Assembly (NCBI GenBank): GCA_965206445.1
Contig: CBDBJR010000002.1
Location: 62,001-126,000, forward strand
Reading direction: 5' to 3'
DNA: 64,000 nucleotides
From: CBDBJR01 sp965206445
GTDB taxonomy: Bacteria; Pseudomonadota; Gammaproteobacteria; Arenicellales; Poriferihabitantaceae
Shown: piece by piece, positions 12,501-27,500 of the stretch
Position numbering within the stretch: the stretch's first letter is position 1
Layout of the letters: each line of letters begins with the position of its first letter
The notes under the pieces: model-generated
Told to the model about the DNA's origin: nothing
What the model saw: only the letters and a program-made list of their open reading frames with translations
Database searches by the model: none
Translations under genes and position numbers: made by a program

Positions 12501-15500
12501 GTGACCGCCACCAACACGATCACCACGCAGACCTATATCGTCACCGTCACCCGCGCGCCGCCGCCAACGGCCAGTCTGGCCGCCCCGGGCAGCGCCACGC
12601 TGACGGAACAAGGGGAAGGCTCGACTACGCTGGTGGTGAACCTGGATGCCGCCGCGCCGGCCGGCGACGTGCTGCTGGTGCAGTTGGACAGCCTGCAGAC
12701 GGTGCCATCCACCACACCGGCCAACGTGACCTACGGGCTGGATTACCGTGTGACGCTTCAGGACACCACCGCCACCAACTCGGACTGCGCCATCGCCGGT
12801 TTCAGTTTTGACGCCGCCACCCCGACCACGCTGCTGTCCCGGCGGGTAGTGGTACCGTTCCCCGCCGGCTGCGACAGCCAGACGCTGGTGCTGACCGCGC
12901 TTGATGACGTGGACGGCCTGGACGAGACCCTGGCCTTCAGCCTGGTGGATGGCACCGGCTACACGGTCACGTCGGTGCCCACCGAGGCCAGCCGCACCCT
13001 GACGGTCACCGACAATGAGCCGGTGGTGACGCTGCGTCGGCTGCGCGATCCGTCTCCGATGGTTAGCGTTGAAGATGTCGTCGCAGAGCAAAACCGGATC
13101 ACGGTAGACGCCCTTCTTCCGAACCATGTTGCGGGGACGAGGGTGACGGTCAATGTTACGGTCAGCGGCAGCATTGATAACGAGGATGTGATCCTGGAGA
13201 GCGGGACGGAAGCCACCCCGCTGACGCAATTGACCACGCTGCTCATTGACGGGACGCGCTCCCTGGACATCGGCGGCGTGACGACGTCGGCGTCTGTGGA
13301 ACAGATCTTTTCCGTCGTGCACGATAACCTGGAAGAGCCCGAAGAGACGGCGACCGTGACGCTGCTGCCGGGCAACGGCTACCGGTTGCCGGACGCAGAA
13401 GCAAACCGCAGCCGCAGCGTCACGATATTGGACTCGCTGCGTATATCCATCCCGGACACCGACCCGCGCACCATCACCATCTTTGAGGGAGGCGGGGATA
13501 CCGCGGTGGCCATGGTCACGCTGGAATTAAACCGGCCGATGCGGCCGGACCTGGCAGAGACCGCCGTGGCGTCTGTGAGTATCCGGCTGCCGACGTCGGA
13601 TCCGCAGTTCCAGGATAGCGAGTACGACGTGGCCCTGGTCGGAAGCTCCACGGTGAAGTTCATCGGGCTTGAACCCGATCGCATCCCCCAGGTTGACGGT
13701 TTCTACACAGTGCAGTTCCCGACAGACGCGGGAAATGTGCAAAGGGTCACAATCACAATCACCGCGAATGAGGACGACAACACCGTCAACGAAGTGGTCA
13801 CGCTAAGCCTGATTGAGTTGCGTGTAAATATCCTCGGCAGCGCCTACACCACCATACCGGCCCCGAGCCCCGTGACCATCACCCTGCAGGATAATGATCT
13901 CGGGGCGCGGCTGGCCGCCCCGGTGCCGCTGACCGAAGACACCCTGAACGGTGCGACGGTGACAGTGACACTGGAGAACACTGAATACGCGCCGGATGGC
14001 GGGCTGATGATGGACGACTTCACGCTGACCACCACTGACGTGCCCGGGGCGGTGGCGCCCGGGGCGGTGACGGTGAGCGCTGTCCGCCGCGACAGCGACA
14101 CCCTGGCCACGTTGACGCTGGCATATAACGGCGAGGACATCACCGCCAACGACACGTTGTCCGTGACGGTACTGGATTCCGGGCACACCGGCAGCGGTGA
14201 TCTGGTAACCAACAGCGTGCCGATTATGGCCATCGCCCCCGCTCTGGCCCTGACCGCGCCGGCCGATCAGCGCTATCCAATCAACCGGGCGATCCCCTCC
14301 TTAACCCTGCCGTTGGCCATTGGTGCCACCGGGACAGCCGCCTACACCCTGACCGGGCCGACCGGCGAATCGCTGGCGACCGCCGTGCCCGGGCTGGCCT
14401 TCACCCCGGCCGACCGCGTCCTGTCCGGCACGCCGACCGAGGCAGGCACCACCAGGCTGACCTACACCGTCACCGACAGCGCCACCCCCCCGGCCACCGC
14501 CAGTGCGAACTTTGACGTCGCCGTTGAGGTGGTGCCGCTGGTGGACAATCTGGCGATTACCAGTACCGGCCCCTATGCCATCGGTGAGACCATCGCGGTG
14601 ACCGTGACCTTCAGCGAGGCAGTCACGGTGGACCTCACCAGCGGTACCCCACAGATAACCCTGGTGGTGGGCGCGACCCGCCACGAGGCGATCTACACCA
14701 GCGGCACCGGCAGCACCAGACTGGTGTTCACCTACGCCGTGCTGTCGAGTGATACGGACGGGGCGCAGGTGGGTATTGCGGCCAACAGTCTGACCGCGAA
14801 CGGCGGCACCATTCAGGACACCGACAGCAACGATGCGTTACTTGACCATGCCGGCGTGCCCGCAGACCCCGCCCATCTGGTGGACACGCTCGTGCCGACC
14901 TTGAGCAGCGCGTCCGTCAACGCCGACAGCCTGGTCCTGACCTATAGTGAATCGTTGGACGCGGCCTCTGTTCCGGCCAATGGTGCCTACACGCTCACGG
15001 TGACTCCCGACCCGACGCCGGCAGTCATCGGTGTGGCCATCAACGGCGCCGAAGTGACGCTGACGCTGGATACAGCCATCGCCCGCGCCCAGGTCACGGT
15101 GAGCTACAACACGCCCGACAGCGACCCGTTGCGGGATGTGGCCGGCAACAATGCCGCCCCGTTGAGCGATGCGGCGGTGACCAACACCACGCTGGCGATT
15201 GACTCGCCGAGTGTGGCTGAGGGCGACATCGGGTCGGCGAGATTGACCTACACGGTGACGCTGACCGAGGCGACGGAGCAGACGGTGACGGTGGACTACG
15301 AGGTTACAGATGGCACGGCGACCACGGCCGACTACACCGCCGTGCCCACCTCCGGCACACTGACGTTTACACCGGGCACGCTGGGCGCGCTGACACAGAC
15401 GATTGAGGTAGCGGTGACGGGTGACACAATTGACGAGACCGACGAGACGGTTATCGTCACCCTGTCAAACCCGGTCAACGCAACGATCACCACCGCCGTC

Positions 15501-18500
15501 GGCACCGGCACGATTACCAACGACGACGCGGACCCCGTGGTCACCCTGGTGCTGAACCCGACCGCGATCACCCAGAGCGACGGCGCGACCACCGTCACGG
15601 CCAGGCTGGACCGGGCCTCGTCCGCGTCAACCACGGTGACCGTCAGTGCGACCCCGGTCAGCCCGGCGGTTGCGGGTGATTACCGCTTGAGTGACTCGCC
15701 GGTGCTGACCATTGCCGCCGGGGAGCGCATCAGCACCGGGGCCGTCACCATCACCGCCGTGAACAATCGCGGCATCACGACTCCCCGGCTGGTGACGGTG
15801 TCGGCCGTGGCCGTCAACGACAACGACATCACGCAACCGCGGATCCAAACCCTGAGCATCGCCGCCGTGGTGCCGGGGGATGATGACGGCCCGCGTTTCA
15901 TACCTGGCGGGTCGGTGAGTCTGTTCTATCCGCTGGGCGTGCCGATCACCGCCACGACATTGCCGCAGGCCACCGACGGCGACGGGGCGCTGGCCTACAC
16001 CCTGGGTTATTTTGACCTGCCCTTGAGCGATCTGGGGCTGACGTATACCGCGGCCACCCGCACCCTGACCGGCACGCCGACCCTGGCCGGCGCCGGCCAT
16101 GACGCGGATCAGTTCGGGTTTGAGTTTGACTATACGGTGACCGACGAGGCCGGGCGCACGGCTGATCTGGAAGTATTCATCACCATCTGCGAAGCGAGCG
16201 CGGAGCCGCCTGCGGTGCCGGCCGGCACCACCGTGTGCGACCCGCCGGCCTATGTGGACCTGGCGTTTACCGCCACCGTGGGGGCGCAGACCTATCCGGT
16301 CAACACGGCCATCCCCTCGCTGACCCTGCCGGATGCCACCGGCGGCACCGGCGCCAGCCCCCGCCGGGTCTATGAATTGGACCCGCTGCCCGCCGGGCTG
16401 GCCTTTGACTCGACCACCCGTATTCTGTCCGGCACGCCGACCGACCCCGGCGTCACCGGGCTGACGTATACCGTCACCGACGCTGCGAGCGACCGGAGCC
16501 TCACGCAGGCCTTCGACGTGACGGTGGCCGGGCCGACGCTGGGCAGTCAGCGCGATCTGACCTACCCTGTGTCCATCGCGATCCCCCCGGTGATCCTGCC
16601 ATTAGCCACCGGCGGCACCCCGCCGCTGGTCTACACCCTGACCGGGCCGAACGGTCTACCGCTGGCGACCGCCGTGCCCGTGCTGGCCTTTGCCCCGGAC
16701 GACCGCATCCTGTCCGGCACGCCGACCGTGGCGGGCCCGACCACGCTGACCTACACGGTCACCGACAGCGCCACCCCGCCGACCACCGACGTACAGACCT
16801 TTACCGTGACGGTGACCGGCGGGGCGACGCTGGCCCAGCCGAACGACATCATCACTCCGCCCGGCACGCTGTTCACCAGCAACCCGTTACCGGAGCTCAT
16901 GAATGCCACCGGGCCGATCACCTACGCCGTGACCCGGCCGGACGGCCTCCTGTTGCCCACCGGCCTGACCTTTACCCCAACCACCCGCGTGCTGTCCGGC
17001 CAGGTGGCCGTGGGCGGCGTGATCCCGTTGGAATACAGCGCCACCTTCGGGGGCGGCAATCTCCGGCAGCCGTTTAACTTGCGAGTGACCGGGCCGGTGT
17101 TGCCGGTCGTCGACAGACAGCTCTACGTGGTGAACGTGGCCATTGAGCCGCTGACGCTGCCGCTGTCCACCGGCGGCATCGGCGCGGTGAGCTACGCCCT
17201 GACCGAGATGAACGCCGGGCCGGGCGACGCCAACCTGCCCGCCGGCCTGACCTATACGGCGGCCACCCGCGTCCTGTCCGGCACGCCGACCGAAACCGGC
17301 AGCACCATTTTGGCCTACACCGCCACCGACTCGGCCACGCCCCCGGCCGTCAGCACGCGGCTCTTTACCGTCTCGGTGAACGCCATCCCGCTTGGGGATG
17401 GCCCGATTCTGCCGCTGATTATCCCCCGGACCTATACGCTCGCCGAGCCGATTCCGCCGACGACGCTGCCGAGGGCCCTGGAGCGGAAAGCCGATGGCAC
17501 CACTGTTGGGCCGTTGAGGTACACCCTGACCGGGCCAGACGACGCCGCCCTGCCCCCCGGCCTGACCTTTACAGCGGCCACCCGCGCACTATTCGGCACC
17601 CCGACCGCCCTGGGCGTCACCCCGCTGACCTACACGGTCACCGACCTTGACAATTCCACCACCACCACCCGCATCTTCAACGTCGTGGTGATTGAGCCGG
17701 TGCCGCCGGGGACGCTGCCCACGCCGGACAATCAGCGCTATGTCCTTGACGAGGCGCTCACGCCTCCCGTGACCCTGCCGGCCTCCCCGGACTTCGTCGG
17801 GACGCCCACCTACACCCTGACCGGGCCGGATGGCGAGCTGCTGGAGAACGCCGTGCCGGGCCTCGTCTTTACCCCGGCCACCCGCGAGATAGCCGGCACC
17901 CCGACCACCCTGGGCGTCACCAGGCTGACCTACACGGTCGCCGACGGCGCCAGTGTCACCAGCGCCACCCGTGTGACCTTCGACGTGGCGGTCGTCAGAG
18001 ACGGCCTCCTGACCCTGCCCACCCCGGATGATCAGCGCTACGAGCTCAACCAGGCAATCACCCCGACGACCCTGCTGGCCGCCACCGACTTCACCGGCAC
18101 GACGGTCAGCTACACCCTGACCGGGACGGACGGCACCCGGACCTTTGCCCTGCCCATCGGCCTGACCTTTAATCCGGTCGACCGCGTTCTGTCCGGCACG
18201 CCGAGGACCGGCTTCGACTTCGACTTCAGCTTCGTCAGTACTCTGGCCTACACCGCCACCGACGAGAACGGCTCCGTCACGGTGAACTTTGACGTCACCA
18301 TCGCCGCGGTCGATGCGCCGGTCGCGATCGCGCCGCCCAATCAGAGCTATACGGTCGGCCGGCTGATCACCCCCCTGACTCTGGAGTCTGGCCCGTCGAG
18401 TCCGGCGGTGACGACCTACACCCTGACCGGGCCGACCGCCGGGCCGGGCGACGACCTGCCCGCCGGCCTGACCTTTAATCCGGCCACCCGCGTCCTGTCC

Positions 18501-21500
18501 GGCACGCCGACCACCGTCGCCGCCGCCGTCAGGCTGACCTACACGGTCACCGACACCGTAATCACCGAAACGGCGACCTTTGACGTCACCATCACCCCGG
18601 AGACGGCGCCGACCATCACCGCCATTGCGTTGACCTCGGACGCCGGCGACGGCGTCTATGCGCTTGACGACGAGATTGAAGCGACAGTCACCTTCAGCGA
18701 GGCGGTCGCCGTCGACGGCCAGCCGCCGCAGCTGGCGCTGACGGTGGGCACAGCGACGCGCCAGGCGGTCTACGCCAGCGACCGCAGCACGACCACGGAG
18801 CTGGTGTTCAGCTACACGGTGGCCGCCGGCGACCTTGACACTGACGGCGTGAGCATCGGCTCCAATGTGCTGACCCGCGTCGGCAGCACGATTCAAAGCG
18901 AGGCCGATAGCGAAGATGCGCGGCTCACGCATACCGCGGTGGCCGATGCCTCCGAACATACCGTCGACGGCATCGTCCCGACGGTCAGAACGGCCACCAT
19001 CAACGGTGCTGCCCTGACGCTGACCTACACCGAGGCGCTCAACAACAACCCGCTGCCGGCGCCGACAGACTACACGCTGGCGCTGGAGTCGGGTACTGCC
19101 CCGACGGTGAACCCCGGCGGCGTGGCTATATCACCCGACAGGACGACGCTGACGCTGACGCTGAACGAGCCCGTGGCATCGAGCGACGTAGTGACACTGA
19201 CCTACACCGTCGGCACCAATCCGGTGCAGGATGAGGCCGGCAACGCTGCCGCCGGTTTCATCCTCCCAATGGTGCCCAACACCACGCCCGGGGCACTACT
19301 GACCGGCACACTGACCGAAGCGAATCTGAACGGCGCGCCGGTGACGGTGACGCTGGAGAACACGGAATACGTGGGCACGCCGAGACCAGCCGACTTCAGC
19401 CTGACCACGGATGTGCCCGGGGTGACGGTGAGCGATGTCAGCCGCATCAGCGCCACCGAGGCCACGCTGACGCTGGCGTATGGCGGCGCGGACATCACCA
19501 CCGTCGTCACGTTGTCCGTGACAGTACTGGAGTCCGGGCACACCGGCAGCGGCAATCTGGCAACCAACAGCGTGCCGATTATAACCATCACCGGCACCAC
19601 GACCGGCGCGGTAACAGAAGACGATCCGCTGGCCGCCACTGCGAACGGCCAGTTGACCCTGGCTGGCGGCTTTGTGACCCAGACCGACGAGACGGGCACC
19701 TACGGCCGCTTTGAACTGGCCGCCGATGGCGCGTGGATCTATACGCTGGATAACACGCCGGGCGACGACCCGGGAGACGCCACCAACGCACTGGCCGCAG
19801 ACGTCAGGATGACCGACGTCTTTACAGTGGTCTCCGCCACCGACAACAGCGTGACGCAAGCCGTCACCATCACCGTCACCGGTGCCGACGACCCGGCAAT
19901 CATCGTCGGCCAGCTCACCTCCAGCGTGACGGAGGACGAGTTAGTAGACGGACGCAACAGAATCAGCGGCGAACTGGCTGTGCGGGACCCTGACAGCGCC
20001 ATCCCCGCCGGCTCCTTCAGGCGCGAGGGCCCCGCCGATGGCACCTACGGCGAATTCGCCTTCCTGGACCCCAGTCTCCCCAACCGATGGTCCTACGATG
20101 TGAACAATGATCACACGGACCTGATCGCGGACGCTGTCGTCACCGACCAGTTCACCGTGGCGTTCGGAGACCTCAGGGCGACGGTCACCATCACCGTCAC
20201 CGGCGCCAATGACGCGCCGGTCGCCAATGCCGGTGCTGCCCGGACCGTTGCCGAGGGCGTTCAGGTCACGCTGGACGGCACCGGTAGCGATGATCAGGAT
20301 GCCGGCGACCAGGCGAACCTGACCTATCGGTGGACGCCGCCCGCCGACACGCCGACGGTGACACTCACCGCTGCCGACACCGCCACGCCCAGCTTCACCG
20401 CGCCCGCGGTAGCCGCGGACACGCCCCTGACGTTCACGCTGACCGTGACCGACCCGCAGCGCGCCACGGACACCGCCACGGTGGTCGTCACCGTCCGGTC
20501 TGTCGCGGCGATGCTGACCGGCACACTGACCGAAGACACCCTGAACGGTGCGACGGTGACGGTGACACTGGAGAACCTCGAATACGCGCCGGCTGCCGAG
20601 CTGATGGTGGACGACTTCAGCCTGACCACTGACGTTCCCGGGACGGTGACGGTGAGCGGTGTCAGCCGCGTCAGCGCCACCGAGGCCACGCTGACGCTGG
20701 CGTATGATGGCGAGGACATCACCGCCAATGGCACGTTGTCCGTAACGGTGCTGGATTCCGGGCACACCGGCAGCGGTAATCTGGCAACCAACGACGTGCC
20801 GATCATGGCCATCATTGACGAACTCACCGGCGTGGTCACGGAAGACGCTGTCGCCACCGCCACCGGCAGGTTGTTCCTGCCCGGTGGTTTTGTGCCCCAG
20901 ACCGACGCCCTCGACCGTGCCAACGGGCAGGGCGCCTACGGCACCTTCACCCTGACCACCGCCGGCGTGTGGACCTATACGCTGAATAACGCCGACCCCG
21001 ACACCAACGCGCTGGCGGGCAGCATCCGGGTAAACGACGTCTTTACGGCGGTCTCCGCCACCGACAACAGCGTGACGCAAGCCGTCACCATCACCGTTAT
21101 CGGCGCCAATGATGCGCCCACGGCGAACGCCGGGCCGGATCAACCCGTCGTGACTGCTGGCGACACGGTCACGCTGGACGGCCGCGGCAGCACCGACCCG
21201 GATATCGGCGACCGCATTGACACCTACACCTGGACGCAGACCGGCGTCACGGACGAGAGCACCAGGGTCACCTTCACCGACGCCACCGTGGCCCGGCCGA
21301 CCTTCACGGCGCCGGTCGTGCTGAGCGTCACCGATCTGACCTTTGCTCTGGTGGTCAACGACGGCGATGCGGATTCAGACCCCGTCGCGGATTCAGACCT
21401 CGTCGACACCGTCGACAACACCGTCACCATCACCGTCTACCCGGGCATCATCGGCGACACGACCGGCATGGTCACGGAAGACAGCGTCGCCACCGCTGAG

Positions 21501-24500
21501 GGCACATTGTCCCAGGCCACCGGCGGCTTTGTGGCCCAGACCGGCACCCCCGACCGCACCAACGGGCAGGGCGTCTACGGCAGCTTCACCCTGGCGGCCG
21601 ACACCGGCGCGTGGGTCTATACGCTGAATGACGAGGCCCCCGCGACCGACGCGCTGGTCGCCGGCGCGACGAGGACCGACGTCTTTACGGCGGTGTCCAG
21701 CCTGAACGCGGGCGTGACGCAAGCCGTCACCATCACCGTCACCGGCGCCAATGACGATCCGACCGCCGATGCAGGCGCCGACCGGACCGTGCCCCGGGGC
21801 GCCACGGTGGATCTGATCGGCCGCGGCACCGACCCGGACACCGGCGAGCAGGCAGCACTGAGCTATACGTGGACGCAGACCGGTGGCACGCCGACCGTCG
21901 CGCTCACCCGCGAGGCCTCCAACACGGCCAGATTCACCGCACCCCCGGTCACCGACACGCCCCTGACGTTCACGCTGACCGTAACCGACGAGACGAATGC
22001 CGAGGACAATCCCGAGGGCACCGACACCGTGACGATCACCATTGATGAGAGCACGACCGCGTCCACCATCAGCGGCACCCTTTACGGTTTCGTCACCGAA
22101 GACGCGGAGACGGACACCGCCACCGGCACGCTGACCGTAACGGACGAGGACGGCAACGACGGCGGCAGGTTCACGGCACAGACAGACGTGGCCGGCATCT
22201 ACGGCGCCTTCACGCTGGACGAGGACGGTGGCTGGACCTACACGCTGGACAACACGGAGGGCGGTGCCACCGACGTCCTGCCCCTGGGTTCCAATTCCAT
22301 CCGGGAGACCTTCCCGGTGGTGGCCGACGCCGACAACACCCCGGCGACCGTGACCATCTTCATCGACGGCGCCAATGACCTCCCCACCGTTGAGGTCGAT
22401 TCGACGCAGACCGTTGACGAAGAGAGCCTCGTGACCCTGATGGCCATGGGCAGTGACGTGGATACCGGCGAGCAGGCCCGCTTGCGCTATCGGTGGAGGC
22501 AGACCGCCGCTGGCTTTGCGCCCGGCACCCCCCTGCCGATAACGACGCCCCTGGTCACGCTGACCAACGCGGACACCGCCACAGCCACCTTCACCGCGCC
22601 CAATTTGCTCGAGGAAACGCGCCTGACCTTCACGCTGACGGTCACCGATCTGTATAGCCCCGGCGTCACCGCCACGGTGACCATCACCGTGCAGGCGGAC
22701 GACGACCCGGGGTCCATCGGCGGTGATCGAATCGGCCATGTCACCGAAGACACCGCGGGGAGCTCGGACACGGGCAAGCTGACAGTGATAGATCCGGAGG
22801 GCATCAACCGCTTCCGGGCGCAGCCGACAGCGCCGCTGGAGTCGGTGGTCGGCGTCTACGGCGCGCTGACGATCCTGACCGTTGACGGCGAGTGGGCCTA
22901 CGCGCTGAACAATTCGGCAGAGGCCACCCAGGCCCTGACGGCAACAGATCTCGGCACCGATGTATTCCCCGTGCTGGCCGAGGACGGCACCGTAGGGAAC
23001 CTCACGATCCGGGTCACCGGCGTCAATGACGCACCGACCGCCACGGGCACGCTCCGGGTCGGCGGCACCTCCACCGGCCGCGTCACCGAGGGGGTTGAGG
23101 TGATGCTGGTCGGCACGGGCACCGACCGGGATAGCGGCGAGCAGGCGGCGTTGAGCTATGCATGGAGTCAGGTCAGCGGCGAGCCCACAGTCGTGCTGAC
23201 CGACCAGACCACCGCCACCGCCACCTTCACCGCGCCGAGGTTGACCGCAGAGACGACGCTGGTGTTTGAGCTGACAGTGACCGACCCACAAGGCGCCACC
23301 GCCACCGCGCAGGTGCCCGTGCCCGTGCAGGCGGCGGACAACATCCCGGCGGTCTTTGGCGGGATACTCACCGGCGGCGTCACCGAAGACGCGGAGACGA
23401 ACACGGCCACCGGCACGCTGTTCGTGACCGACGCGGATGGCGTTGATAGCGTCGAGGGTCAGACCGGCACCGCCGGCGCCTACGGCACGTTCACGCTGGC
23501 CGCCGACACCGGCGTGTGGACCTACACCCTGAACAACGCCGCCACGGCGACCCAGGGCCTGGCGGCGACCGAGCAGGTCACCGAGCGGTTTGCAGTGCAG
23601 GCCGCGGACGACACGCCGAGCGAGGTGGTCATCACCGTCACCGGCGTCAACGACGCGCCGACCGCAAGAGCCACCGGGTCGCCGCAGAGCATTATCGAGC
23701 CCGGGCCCGAGCTCGGGGCCATGACTGCGACCCTGACCGGCAGCGCCAGCAGCGACCCGGACAATAGAGACCGGTTGCGCTATCAGTGGACGCCGCCCGC
23801 CGACATCCCGGGCATCCGGTTCAGCCCCGCCGCGACCTCGGCCACCGTCACCTTTACGGCGCCGCAATTGACCGCAACCACGCCCCTGACCTTCACGCTG
23901 ACGGTCACCGACCCGTCGGAGGTCACCTCCACCGCCACGGTCAGCGTCATGGTCACGGCGGATGACGATCCGGCGACCTTTGGCGGCACCCACACCGGCA
24001 GTGTCATCGAAGACGACGCAACGAACAAAGTGGCCGTGGGCCAGCTGACGGTCAGTGACCCGGACACCCCCCTCATCAGCTTCCAGGAGCAGACCGATGT
24101 GGCCGGCACCTACGGCAGGTTCACCCTGTTTGCCAACGGGCTCTGGCGCTACGTACTGGATAACGAGGACCCCGAGACCAACGCCCTGTCCCTGCCCGAT
24201 GAGGGCACCGACCGCTTCACGGTGAAGGCCTCGGACGACACGCCGTTCCGGGTGGCGACCGCGGAGGACACGTTTGTGGACGCGGTGGTCATCACCATCA
24301 CCGGCGTCAATGACGCGCCGGACGTAAACGCCGGGTCGGCGCAGACTGTGGTCGAAGGGGCGGAGGTGACGCTGACCGGCAGCGCCACCGACCCGGACAA
24401 CGACCAGGCGGATCTGGCCTATGCGTGGACGCAGACCGGCACGCCGACCGTCATACTCACCGCTGCGACCACCCCCACGGCGACCTTCACGGCGCCGCAG

Positions 24501-27500
24501 TTGGCCGTGGACACGCCCCTGACCTTCACGCTGACGGTCACCGACCCAACCCCGGCCATGGCCACCGACACAGTGATTGTCACCGTCACGGCGACCAACG
24601 CCCCGGCGGACTTTGCCGGCAATCTCGGCGGCATCACCGAAGATGCGGACCCCAACACCACCACCGGCACGCTGATCGTGACCGACTCGGACAGCGACAA
24701 CACCATCCAGGAGCAGACCACCCCCGTCACCGGCACCTACGGCAGCTTCATCCTGGCCGCCGACACCGGCGCGTGGATCTATATCCTGGACAACGCCGAC
24801 CCGGTGACCCAGGCCCTGGCCGTAACCGACAGCGTCACCGAAGAGTTTGAAGTGCAGGCCGTGGACGACACAACACCGCCAGCCACCACCACGGGCGCAG
24901 TGGTCATCACCGTCGCCGGCGCCAACGACGCGCCGAGCGCGATCATTGACCAGCCGACGCAGAGCGTCAACGAGGGCACCCTCGTGACCCTGAGCGGCCG
25001 CGGCAGCGACCCGGACACGGCCGACCAGCTGACCTATGAGTGGACGCAGCTTGGCGTCACGGCCGCGACCAGAGTCGCGCTGAACGACGTCGAATCCGCC
25101 GACAACACGATGACCATGGTCAACTTCACCGCGCCCGCGATCACCGCAGCCACGACCCTGACCTTCGAGTTGACCGTCACCGACCCGACCGCCACCGACC
25201 CGGCCACGGCCACCGTGCTTGTGACCGTCAACCCGGTTCCGGACATCACCGCCATTACGTTGACCTCGGACGCCGGCGACGGCGTCTACGCGATTGACGA
25301 CGAGATTGAAGCGACAGTCACCTTCGACGAGCCGGTCATCGTCACCGGCCAGCCGCAGCTGGCGCTGCGCGTGGGCCCGGTGACGCGCCAGGCGGTCTAC
25401 ACCAACACCATCGGCGACTCGATACTGGTCTTCCGCTACACGGTTCGCGTCAACGACGTTGACGATGACGGCGTGAGCATCGGCCGCAATGCGCTGCGCC
25501 ACACCACCGACACCGCCACCGACACCGACAGCACGATACGACACGCGACCAATACCGCCGATGCGCTGATCACGCATACCCTGACGGTGGCCGCAGCCAC
25601 CGAACATCGCGTAGACGGCATCGCCCCGACCGTGAGGACGGTGAGGGGTGTCACCATCAGCAGCACCACCGGCCCGTACGCCCTGGGCGAAACGATTGAA
25701 CTGACAGCGACCTTCAGCGAAACGGTCCGGGTCAGCGGCACGCCGCAGATCCCGCTGATAGTGGACGCCGCCACCGGCACCGGCCAGGCCGCCGCCTACA
25801 CCGACGGCAGCGACACGACGGTGCTGGCATTCAGCTACACGGTGGGCGTCGACGATCGCGATGACGATGGAGTTGAGGTGGCGCGCAACGCCCTGACTCT
25901 GAACGGCGGCACCATCCGGGATGTCGCCGGCAATGCCGCGGTGCTTGACCACGCGGCCATTGCCGCGGTCGCCGGCAATCAAGTGGACACGGCCGCGCCG
26001 ACGGTCAGCACCGCCACCATCAATGACGCTGTCCTGATACTGACCTACAACGAGGCGCTTGACCGCAACCTGGCGCCGGCACCGACAGCCTGGACGCTGA
26101 CCCTGGAGTCGGCGGAGCCCGCGCCGACGGTGACCGGTGTGGCCATCAGCGACACGACCGTGACGCTGACGCTGAGCGCGCCAGTGCAAATCTTCGACAC
26201 CGTGACGCTGGCCTACACCGCCGGCGCGACGGCGCTGCGCGACCTGGCCGGCAACCGGGCCGACAACTTCAGTGGCCAGACGGTGAACAACATCACGCCC
26301 GATCTGGTTCCGGCTTTCGGAGCGCAAACCATTGCCGCCCAGGCCTACACCGTGGGCACCGCCGTCGGCGCCGTCACGCTGCCGACGGCCACCGGCGGCA
26401 ACGGCGCATTGGCCTATACCCTCAGCCCGCCCCTGCCCAGCGGCCTGGTCTATACCGCCGCCGCGCGCACCATCAGCGGCACCCCGGCACAAGGCACCGA
26501 GCAGGCCGCCACCACGTACACCTACACCGTGCGCGACCGCGACGGCAGCAGCGCAGCCCTTGACTTCACCCTCGGCATCACCCCGGCGGTCATGACCGGC
26601 GCGGTGACCGAAGACGACCCCGCCGCCGCCACCACGAACGGCCTGTTGACCCTGACCGGCGGCTTTGCTGCCCAGACCGGCACGGAGGGCACCTACGGCA
26701 CCTTCGACCTGGCTGCCACCGGCGCATGGACCTACACGCTGAACAACACCGACCCCGACACCGACGCGCTGGCCGCCGGCGACACGGTGACCGACGTCTT
26801 TACAGCGGTCTCCACCGCAGACAGCAATGTGACGCGCCTGGTCACCATCACCGTCACCGGCGCCGATGACCAGTCGGAGATCAACGGCAGGACCACCGGC
26901 GCCGTCACCGAAAACGATGCCACCACCACCGCCCGCGGCACGCTGACAATCAGCGACCCGGACAGTGTCACCACCTTCACGTCGCTTGACGAACAGTCCG
27001 GCACCTACGGCAGCTTCAGGCTGACCGCGCGCGGCGTGTGGATCTACACCCTGAACAACAGGGACGTGGACACCAACGCACTGGCCGCGGACGACGAGGG
27101 CGCCGACGAGGTCACCGACGTGTTCACCGTGGTGACGAGCGACGCCACCACGGAGTCCGTGACCCTCACCATCACCGGCGCCAATGACGCGCCGACCGCC
27201 CGGGCTGGCGACGACCGGACCGTCACCGAAGGCGACTCGGTCGCGCTGAGCGGCACGGGCACCGACCCGGACACCGGCGACCAGGCGAACCTGACCTATG
27301 CGTGGACGCAGACCGGCGGCACGACCGAGACCACGGTCATCCTGACCAATGACGACACCGCCCGCGCCAGCTTCACCGCGCCGCAGTTGACCGCGCCCGA
27401 GACCCTGACGTTCGCGCTGACCGTCACCGACCCGCAGCGCGCCACCCACACCGACACGGTGAGAGTCACCGTCCAGGCGACTCCGGTCACCATCGGCGGT

